Origin: Streptomyces sp. A1136
GTDB lineage: Bacteria; Actinomycetota; Actinomycetes; Streptomycetales; Streptomycetaceae
Assembly (NCBI RefSeq): GCF_004795055.1
Contig: NZ_SSBJ01000044.1
Span: 1-48,559 of the forward strand
Reading direction: 5' to 3'
Length of the DNA stretch: 48,559 bases
This document shows, in pieces, positions 1 through 6,258 of the stretch (position 1 is the stretch's first letter; every line of letters begins with the position of its first letter). The notes under the pieces were generated by a model. It was not told where the DNA came from, did no database searches, and saw only the letters and a list, made by a program, of their open reading frames with translations. A program made the position numbers and the translations under genes.

Positions 1-2
1 CC

Positions 3-305
3 TTCGCGCACTTGGCGGACGGCAGCCCCCAACCGGGCTCGCCCGCCGGGCTCGACCCCGCCCGCCGGGCCGAACTGGAGCACGCGGGCGCCTTCGACGC
101 CGCCGCACACACGGGGCCTGACCCACCCCACCGGGCCCGCCGTACCGCCAGGACGGCGGGCCCGACGCCCGGGGGCGCCCCCGGTTCGGTACCCCGTGGC
201 GGCCACCCCGCCGGGCCCGGCTCGGTCCGCCGCCAGGGAACGCGCCCCGCGCCCGGCTGGCCCCGGCACGCGCGGGCCCGTTCGACGGGTCGTACTCGGG
301 CCTGA
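3..305 (+). CDS. Possible 3' end of an upstream gene (partial, doubtful)
   Basis: Reading frame 3 is open from the window edge to a TGA at 303-305, and its first ~40 codons show the strong G/C third-position bias of a real actinomycete gene (FAHLADGSPQPGSPAG near the edge). After about position 120 the translation becomes Pro/Arg/Gly low-complexity. A hairpin follows the stop at 317-336, but another stable hairpin at 133-163 lies inside the frame, just after a TGA in frame 2 at 119-121. So the true end is uncertain and either frame could be the real one. No family recognised. Confidence 0.2.
   Translation, partial: FAHLADGSPQPGSPAGLDPARRAELEHAGAFDAAAHTGPDPPHRARRTARTAGPTPGGAPGSVPRGGHPAGPGSVRRQGTRPAPGWPRHARARSTGRTRA
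132..164. terminator. Stem-loop, possible terminator
   Basis: GGGCCCGCCGT (133-143) pairs perfectly with ACGGCGGGCCC (153-163), extended by one C-G pair, with a 9-nt loop. It lies 11 nt after a TGA at 119-121, so it may terminate the gene entering from the left. Confidence 0.4.
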
Positions 306-316
306 CCCCGGCGGGG

Positions 317-336
317 GCGGCCCCTTGAGGGGCCGC
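317..336. terminator. Stem-loop with TTGA loop
   Basis: GCGGCCCC, loop TTGA, GGGGCCGC: a perfect 8-bp stem. It starts 11 nt after the TGA at 303-305 and may terminate the frame ending there, or simply be structure in GC-rich DNA. Confidence 0.35.
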
Positions 337-851
337 ACGCCCGCGCGGGACGGTCTCTGTTTCCGGGGCGCGGTGCGTGCCGCGGGCTGCTCGTTCCGCC
401 CGGGACGGCGGGGCCGTTGGGGCTTCGGCCCCGGACCGGGGCGGGACGGGCGCGGACGGGGATCCGCTTCCCGGCGGTGGGCTCCTCCGAGTCCACCCCC
501 AGGTGCCGCCGGCGGGTCCGCCGCACGGGAGCGGCGTCGCCTCCCGGACCTCGGGCCGGCGCCCCGGACCGTGCCGTACCCGGGCCCGGGTCTCGGGCCG
601 GGGCCCCGGGCGGCCCGTACCCCGCTGCCCGACCGGTCCCCCCATCGGCCCCCGGCTGCCGCCGGCGGTTCCGCCCCGGGGGAAGGGCCGCCCCACATCC
701 CTGGGCGGGGAGCCTCCATGCCGGGCGGCCCTGCCCCCCTCGACGCCCCGCCCGACCGGGCTCCCTCGGCCCCCAAGGCCCGGCCGTCCCACCCCCCAGC
801 GGCGGCCTCACACCCCCAGCCCGACGGCTCCACGCCGCGTGACCCCCCCGC

Positions 852-956
852 GCGTCCCCGCCGCACGGCCGGGCTTCCTCGGCGCCCCCGGCCCGCCCCG
901 CCCCCCCCCGGGCGTCCCGCCGCACGGCCGGGCTCCCCCGCCCCCGGCCCGCCCCA
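852..956. repeat. Imperfect direct repeat, two copies of about 45-48 bp
   Basis: Copy 1 (about 852-899) and copy 2 (about 912-956) both run from GCGTCCC through CCGCACGGCCGGGCT to CGCCCCCGGCCCGCCCC, offset by about 60 bp with a few substitutions and small indels. No coding content; most likely local slippage or duplication in GC-extreme DNA. Confidence 0.6.
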
Positions 957-1024
957 CGCCCCCGCGGCCGAGGGCGGACGGGTGGTGGTGTCGGGGCGTG
1001 GGGTGGGTTGTCCTTGGGCGACAG

Positions 1025-1030
1025 TAGGGT
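1025..1030 (+). promoter_or_regulatory. -10 element of a predicted leaderless uvrC promoter
   Basis: TAGGGT matches the streptomycete vegetative -10 consensus (TAGRNT-like) and ends exactly 7 nt before the uvrC ATG at 1038. That places the transcription start on or beside the A of the start codon. No clear -35 is visible 17-18 nt upstream. Confidence 0.55.
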
Positions 1031-1037
1031 GGTTGGC

Positions 1038-3050
1038 ATGGCCGACCCTTCCAGCTACCGCCCCCAGCCGGGGCAGATCCCCGACTCCCCGGGCGTCTAC
1101 AAGTTCCGCGACGAGCACCGCCGGGTGATCTACGTCGGGAAGGCCAAGAGCCTGCGGCAACGCCTGGCCAGCTACTTCCAGGACGTCGCGAACCTGCACC
1201 CGCGTACCGCGACGATGGTGACGACCGCCGCGTCCGTCGAGTGGACCGTCGTCTCCACCGAGGTCGAGGCGCTCCAGCTCGAATACTCCTGGATCAAGGA
1301 GTTCGACCCCCGGTTCAACGTCAAGTACCGGGACGACAAGAGCTATCCCTCCCTCGCCGTCACCATGAACGAGGAGTACCCCCGCGTCCAGGTCATGCGC
1401 GGACCCAAGAAGAAGGGCGTGCGCTACTTCGGCCCCTACGGCCACGCCTGGGCGATCCGCGAGACCGTCGACCTGATGCTCCGGGTCTTCCCGGTGCGGA
1501 CCTGCTCCGCGGGCGTGTTCAAGCGCTCCGCGCAGATCGGCCGCCCCTGCCTGCTCGGCTACATCGGCAAGTGCTCCGCGCCCTGCGTCGGCCGCGTCAC
1601 CCCGGACGAGCACCGCGAACTCGCCGAGGACTTCTGCGACTTCATGGCCGGACGCACCGGCACCTACCTCTCCCGCCTCGAACGGCAGATGCACGAGGCC
1701 GCCGAGGACATGGAGTACGAGAAGGCCGCCCGGCTGCGCGACGACATAGGGGCGCTGCGCCGGGCCATGGAGAAGAACGCCGTCGTGCTCGCCGACGCCA
1801 CCGACGCCGACCTCATCGCCGTCGCCGAGGACGAGCTGGAAGCCGCCGTGCAGATCTTCCACGTACGCGGCGGCCGGGTCCGCGGCCAGCGCGGATGGGT
1901 CACCGACAAGGTGGAGGCCGTCGACACCGCCGGGCTCGTCGAGCACGCGCTCCAGCAGCTGTACGGCGAGGAGAAGGGCGAGACCGTCCCCAAGGAAGTG
2001 CTGGTCCCCGCCCTGCCCGAGGACACGCCGGTGCTGAGCCAGTGGCTCGCCGAGCGTCGCGGCGCCCAGGTCAGCCTGCGCATCCCGCAGCGCGGCGACA
2101 AGAAGGCGCTCATGGAGACCGTCCACCGCAACGCGCAGCAGTCCCTCGCCCTGCACAAGACCAAGCGGGCCGCCGACCTCACCACCCGCTCCCGCGCCCT
2201 GGAGGAGATCGCCGAGGCCCTGGAGCTGGACGGCGCGCCGCTGCGCATCGAGTGCTTCGACATCTCCCACCTCCAGGGTGACGACGTGGTGGCCTCCATG
2301 GTCGTCTTCGAGGACGGACTCGCCCGCAAGAGCGAGTACCGGCGCTTCCAGATCAAGTCGTTCGAGGGACAGGACGACGTCCGGTCCATGCACGAGGTGG
2401 TCTCCCGGCGCTTCCGGCGCTACCTCCAGGAGAAGCTCAAGACCGGTGAGTGGTCCCCCGAGGACGGCGGGACGGACGGGCCCGAGGAGGACGACGGGCG
2501 CCCCAAGCGCTTCGCTTACCCGCCGCAGCTCGTCGTGGTAGACGGCGGCCGGCCGCAGGTCACGGCCGCCAAGCGGGCCCTGGAGGAGCTGGGGATCGAC
2601 GACGTGGCGGTGTGCGGACTCGCGAAGCGGCTGGAGGAGGTCTGGCTGCCCGGCGAGGACGACCCGGTGGTGCTGCCCCGCACCAGCGAGGGCCTCTACC
2701 TGCTCCAGCGGGTGCGTGACGAAGCCCACCGTTTCGCCATCCAGTACCAGCGCAACAAGCGCGGCAAGCGGTTCAAGGCCGGCCCGCTGGACGAGGTGCC
2801 GGGCCTCGGCGAGAGCCGCAAGCAGGCCCTGATCAAGCACTTCGGTTCGGTGAAGAAGCTGAGACAGGCGACAATCGACCAGATCTGCGAGGTCCCCGGC
2901 ATAGGTCGCAAGACGGCCGAGATCGTGGCGGCTGCGCTCGCCCGGGCCGTCCCCGCCCGTCCTGCCGTCAACATGGCGACAGGAGAGATCATTGAGGATG
3001 AGACTCCCGCGTCCGCGGGAACGTCGTCCGAACGGGGGACCACGCCATGA
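1038..3050 (+). CDS. uvrC: UvrABC system protein C (excinuclease subunit)
   Basis: Dual endonuclease of nucleotide excision repair; it cuts 3' and 5' of the lesion in the UvrB-DNA complex. 670 residues, a normal length for high-GC actinobacteria. N-terminal GIY-YIG nuclease (GVYKF at 19-23, IYVGKAKSLRQRL from 31), a UVR helical hairpin for UvrB contact (EYEKAARLRDD), an RNase-H-like nuclease core (FDISH, VVVDGG, RDEAHRFA) and a C-terminal tandem helix-hairpin-helix (VPGLGESRKQAL, VPGIGRKTAEIV). ATG 1038 is chosen because homology starts at MADPSSYRP and a -10 box lies 7 nt upstream; a TTG at 1008 is in frame but unlikely. The stop overlaps the rapZ start (ATGA), so translation is coupled. Confidence 0.97.
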   Translation: MADPSSYRPQPGQIPDSPGVYKFRDEHRRVIYVGKAKSLRQRLASYFQDVANLHPRTATMVTTAASVEWTVVSTEVEALQLEYSWIKEFDPRFNVKYRDDKSYPSLAVTMNEEYPRVQVMRGPKKKGVRYFGPYGHAWAIRETVDLMLRVFPVRTCSAGVFKRSAQIGRPCLLGYIGKCSAPCVGRVTPDEHRELAEDFCDFMAGRTGTYLSRLERQMHEAAEDMEYEKAARLRDDIGALRRAMEKNAVVLADATDADLIAVAEDELEAAVQIFHVRGGRVRGQRGWVTDKVEAVDTAGLVEHALQQLYGEEKGETVPKEVLVPALPEDTPVLSQWLAERRGAQVSLRIPQRGDKKALMETVHRNAQQSLALHKTKRAADLTTRSRALEEIAEALELDGAPLRIECFDISHLQGDDVVASMVVFEDGLARKSEYRRFQIKSFEGQDDVRSMHEVVSRRFRRYLQEKLKTGEWSPEDGGTDGPEEDDGRPKRFAYPPQLVVVDGGRPQVTAAKRALEELGIDDVAVCGLAKRLEEVWLPGEDDPVVLPRTSEGLYLLQRVRDEAHRFAIQYQRNKRGKRFKAGPLDEVPGLGESRKQALIKHFGSVKKLRQATIDQICEVPGIGRKTAEIVAAALARAVPARPAVNMATGEIIEDETPASAGTSSERGTTP

Positions 3051-4045
3051 CCGAGCGCCCAGCGAACGAACACGCAGCCTCAGCGGACCAGACCGCGGTG
3101 GACCAGAGCGAGACCGAGCACGACCGAGACGGAGCACAGGTGAGTACGGGCACGACAGTGGAGCCCGGCGATACCGCCGAGGCGGCCATCCCCGAGCTGG
3201 TGATCATCTCCGGGATGTCCGGGGCCGGCCGCAGTACCGCGGCCAAGTGCCTGGAGGACCTCGGCTGGTTCGTCGTGGACAACCTCCCGCCGGCGCTGAT
3301 CCCCACCATGGTGGAACTCGGCGCCCGCTCGCAGGGCAACGTGGCGCGCATCGCGGTCGTCGTCGACGTCCGCGGCCGTCAGTTCTTCGACGCCCTGCGC
3401 GAGTCCCTCGCCGACCTGGAGGCCCGCGGCGTCACCCGCCGCATCGTCTTCCTGGAGTCCTCCGACGACGCGTTGGTCCGCCGCTTCGAGTCGGTCCGCC
3501 GCCCGCACCCCCTCCAGGGTGACGGGCGCATCGTCGACGGCATCGCCGCCGAGCGCGACCTGCTGCGCGAGCTGCGCGGTGACGCCGACCTCGTCATCGA
3601 CACCTCCAGCCTGAACGTGCATGAGCTGCGCGCCAAGATGGACGCCCAGTTCGCGGGGGACGAGGAGCCCGAGCTGCGGGCCACCGTCATGTCCTTCGGC
3701 TACAAGTACGGCCTGCCCGTCGACGCCGACCTCGTCGTCGACTGCCGTTTCATCCCCAACCCGCACTGGGTGCCGGAGCTGCGCCCCTTCACCGGGCTCA
3801 ACGCGGAGGTGTCGGGGTACGTCTTCAGCCAGCCCGGCGCCAAGGAGTTCCTCGACCGGTACACCGAGCTGCTCCAGCTGATCGCCACCGGCTACCGCCG
3901 TGAGGGCAAGCGGTACGTGACCATCGCGGTCGGCTGTACGGGCGGCAAGCACCGCAGCGTGGCCATGTCCGAGAAGCTCGCGGCCCGCCTCGCCTCCGAG
4001 GGAGTAGAGACCGTCGTCGTCCACCGGGACATGGGGCGCGAGTGA
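3047..4045 (+). CDS. rapZ: RapZ/YvcJ-family nucleotide-binding protein
   Basis: P-loop NTP-binding protein. In E. coli RapZ is an adaptor for RNase E decay of the GlmZ sRNA; the Gram-positive YvcJ homologue binds ATP/GTP, and the actinobacterial role is not settled. 332 residues: Walker A GMSGAGRS at 56-63 and the conserved C-terminal GCTGGKHRSVA block. About 48 acidic, non-conserved residues precede the P-loop domain, so the in-frame GTG at 3140, with GGAG just upstream, is an alternative start. ATG 3047 is preferred because it overlaps the uvrC stop by 4 nt. The stop overlaps the yvcK GTG by 4 nt (GTGA). The rapZ-yvcK-whiA order is conserved in Gram-positives. Confidence 0.93.
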   Translation: MTERPANEHAASADQTAVDQSETEHDRDGAQVSTGTTVEPGDTAEAAIPELVIISGMSGAGRSTAAKCLEDLGWFVVDNLPPALIPTMVELGARSQGNVARIAVVVDVRGRQFFDALRESLADLEARGVTRRIVFLESSDDALVRRFESVRRPHPLQGDGRIVDGIAAERDLLRELRGDADLVIDTSSLNVHELRAKMDAQFAGDEEPELRATVMSFGYKYGLPVDADLVVDCRFIPNPHWVPELRPFTGLNAEVSGYVFSQPGAKEFLDRYTELLQLIATGYRREGKRYVTIAVGCTGGKHRSVAMSEKLAARLASEGVETVVVHRDMGRE

Positions 4046-5106
4046 CCGGACGCTCCCTGCGCCTGCGCCGCCTGCGCCGACTCGCCCCCACCCGGGGCGA
4101 GGACGGCGCGGGCCGCGCCGGACGGCGCTCCGCCGCCAAGGTGGTCGCCCCCAAGGTCGTCGCGCTCGGCGGGGGCATGGGCCTGTCGGCCTCCCTCGCC
4201 GCGTTGCGCCGGATCACCGGCGAACTGACGGCCGTGGTCACCGTCGCCGACGACGGCGGCTCCAGCGGCCGGCTCCGCGAGGAGCTCGGCGTGCTGCCCC
4301 CCGGTGACCTGCGCAAGGCGCTCGCCGCGCTGTGCGGGGACGACGAGTGGGGCCAGACCTGGGCCCGCGTCATCCAGCACCGCTTCCAGTCCGCCGGTGA
4401 CCTCCACGAGCACGCGGTCGGCAATCTGCTGATCGTCGCCCTGTGGGAGCAGCTCGGCGACCCCGTGCAGGCGCTCGACCTGGTGGGCAAGCTGCTCGGC
4501 GCGCAGGGCCGGGTGCTGCCGATGTCCGCGGTCCCGCTGGAGCTCCAGGCGCTGGTCAAGGGCCACGACCCGGCGCGCCCGCAGGACGTGGACACCGTAC
4601 GGGGGCAGGCCACGGTGGCCCTGACCCCCGGCGAGGTGCTGTCCGTGCAGGTGGTCCCGGGTGATCCGCCGGCCGTGCCGGAGGCGGTCGCCGCCGTGCT
4701 CGACGCCGACTGGGTGGTGCTCGGTCCGGGGTCCTGGTTCTCGTCCGTGATCCCGCACCTGCTGGTGCCGGAACTGCTCGACGCGCTCATCGCGACGAAG
4801 GCCCGCAGGGTGCTCTCGCTGAACCTCGCGCCGCAGCCCGGCGAAACAGAGGGCTTCTCTCCGCAGCGTCATTTGGAGGTTTTGGCCCGACACGCCCCTA
4901 AACTCGCCCTGGACGTGGTGCTGGCCGACGAGGCCGCCGTGCCCGATCGCGAATCCCTGGCCGATGCCGCCAAACGGTTCGGTGCCGCGGTCGAGCTGGC
5001 GCCCGTGGCCAGGCAGGACGGCACTCCGAAGCACGATCCGGAGCTGCTGGCCGCCGCGTACGACCGTATTTTTCGGATGCATGGAAGGATCGGCCCATGG
5101 CGATGA
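4042..5106 (+). CDS. yvcK: YvcK/CofD-like gluconeogenesis factor
   Basis: UPF0052 family protein; in Bacillus YvcK binds UDP-GlcNAc and is needed for growth on gluconeogenic carbon and for cell-wall homeostasis. 354 residues. A basic, Arg-rich N-terminus (~38 residues) precedes the CofD-like fold: ALGGGMGLSASLAAL (41-55), ADDGGSSGRLREELG (70-84), GDLHEHAVGNLL and LGPGSWFSSVIPHLL. GTG start overlaps the rapZ stop by 4 nt; the 3' end overlaps whiA by 10 nt. Its place beside rapZ suggests a shared role in amino-sugar/cell-envelope control; that part is inference. Confidence 0.93.
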   Translation: MTGRSLRLRRLRRLAPTRGEDGAGRAGRRSAAKVVAPKVVALGGGMGLSASLAALRRITGELTAVVTVADDGGSSGRLREELGVLPPGDLRKALAALCGDDEWGQTWARVIQHRFQSAGDLHEHAVGNLLIVALWEQLGDPVQALDLVGKLLGAQGRVLPMSAVPLELQALVKGHDPARPQDVDTVRGQATVALTPGEVLSVQVVPGDPPAVPEAVAAVLDADWVVLGPGSWFSSVIPHLLVPELLDALIATKARRVLSLNLAPQPGETEGFSPQRHLEVLARHAPKLALDVVLADEAAVPDRESLADAAKRFGAAVELAPVARQDGTPKHDPELLAAAYDRIFRMHGRIGPWR

Positions 5107-6092
5107 CGCCCGCGGTGAAGGATGAGATCTCCCGCCTCCCCGTCACCCGGACCTGCTGCAGGAAGGCGGAGGTCTCGGCGATCCTTCGGTTCGCGGGCGG
5201 GCTGCACCTGGTGAGCGGCCGCATCGTCATCGAGGCGGAGCTGGATACGGGTATCGCCGCCAGACGCCTGCGCAAGGACATCCTGGAGATCTTCGGGCAC
5301 TCCTCGGACCTGGTGGTGATGGCCCCGGGCGGGCTGCGCCGCGGCAGCCGGTTCGTCGTCCGTGTCGTGGCCGGAGGGGACCAGCTGGCCCGCCAGACCG
5401 GTCTCGTGGACGGCCGTGGTCGCCCCATCAGAGGCCTGCCGCCGCAGGTCGTCTCCGGGGCCACCTGTGACGCCGAGGCGGCCTGGCGCGGCGCCTTCCT
5501 GGCCCACGGCTCGCTCACCGAGCCGGGCCGGTCCTCCTCCCTGGAGGTCACCTGCCCGGGCCCGGAGGCCGCCCTGGCCCTGGTGGGCGCCGCCCGCAGG
5601 CTCTCGATCGCCGCCAAGGCGCGCGAGGTGCGCGGGGTGGACCGGGTCGTGGTCCGCGACGGCGACGCGATCGGCGCGCTGCTGACCCGGCTGGGAGCCC
5701 ACGAGTCGGTGCTGGCGTGGGAGGAGCGGCGGATGCGGCGCGAGGTGCGCGCCACCGCCAACCGCCTCGCCAACTTCGACGACGCCAACCTGCGCCGCTC
5801 GGCGCGGGCCGCGGTGGCCGCCGGCGCCCGCGTGCAGCGCGCCCTGGAGATCCTGGGCGAGGAGGTCCCCGAGCACCTCGCCGCGGCCGGCCGGCTGCGC
5901 ATGGAGCACAAGCAGGCCTCCCTGGAGGAGCTGGGCGCGCTCGCCGACCCGCCGCTGACCAAGGACGCGGTCGCGGGCCGCATCCGCCGGTTGTTGGCGA
6001 TGGCCGACAAGCGGGCGCAGGACCTCGGCATCCCCGGGACCGAGTCGAACCTCGACCTCAGCGAGGAACTCGCCGACAACATGGTCGGCTGA
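5097..6092 (+). CDS. whiA: Sporulation regulator WhiA
   Basis: DNA-binding protein that in Streptomyces acts with WhiB to start sporulation septation and chromosome segregation in aerial hyphae. 331 residues: N-terminal degenerate LAGLIDADG homing-endonuclease-like domain (from about residue 15, including CCRKAEVSAILRFAGG) and a C-terminal helix-turn-helix (ASLEELGALADPPLTKDAVA and the following RRLLAMAD). ATG 5097 lies inside the end of yvcK and is preceded by GGAAGGA with 7 nt spacing. A strong terminator follows at 6142-6173, so whiA ends the operon. Known whiA promoters in S. coelicolor lie upstream within the operon; I cannot assign an internal promoter here. Confidence 0.97.
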   Translation: MAMTPAVKDEISRLPVTRTCCRKAEVSAILRFAGGLHLVSGRIVIEAELDTGIAARRLRKDILEIFGHSSDLVVMAPGGLRRGSRFVVRVVAGGDQLARQTGLVDGRGRPIRGLPPQVVSGATCDAEAAWRGAFLAHGSLTEPGRSSSLEVTCPGPEAALALVGAARRLSIAAKAREVRGVDRVVVRDGDAIGALLTRLGAHESVLAWEERRMRREVRATANRLANFDDANLRRSARAAVAAGARVQRALEILGEEVPEHLAAAGRLRMEHKQASLEELGALADPPLTKDAVAGRIRRLLAMADKRAQDLGIPGTESNLDLSEELADNMVG

Positions 6093-6132
6093 CCCCCGCC
6101 CCGGGACGCGACCGGCCGACCTCGGCCGGAGC

Positions 6133-6179
6133 ACGGCGAACAGGGACCCGCACGGGTGATCGTGCGGGTCCCTCGCCGT
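6133..6179 (+). terminator. Strong terminator after whiA
   Basis: Inner perfect 13-bp stem AGGGACCCGCACG (6142-6154) / CGTGCGGGTCCCT (6161-6173) with a 6-nt loop. It continues after a 3-nt bulge into an outer 6-bp stem ACGGCG (6133-6138) / CGCCGT (6174-6179). It separates the uvrC-whiA operon from the peptidase gene. Confidence 0.85.
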
Positions 6180-6258
6180 ACGCCCCATTGACATGGGCAT
6201 GGGCGATCGTGAGCCTGGCTGCCAACGCTTTCGTGGCAGACGACGCCCAGGGGGGCAC

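Larger units (their letters stand above)
1..1007. other. GC-extreme stretch upstream of uvrC, no convincing intact gene
   Basis: About 1 kb made almost only of G and C. All plus frames stay open for long stretches, but the translations are Pro/Gly/Arg/Ala-rich low-complexity with no recognisable domain, and no start has a ribosome binding site. The first ~120-300 bases may hold the 3' end of an upstream gene (next entry). The rest holds hairpins, an imperfect direct repeat and, at its right end, the uvrC promoter. I treat it as an intergenic, probably expanded, GC-rich region. Confidence 0.55.

Noticed and set aside
196..1128. Long plus-strand frames through the first kilobase
   Set aside because: Low-complexity Pro/Gly/Arg with no ribosome binding site or domain; one runs into uvrC out of frame.
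3080..4024. 314-codon minus-strand frame across rapZ
   Set aside because: Antisense of a gene with a clear P-loop and coupled start.
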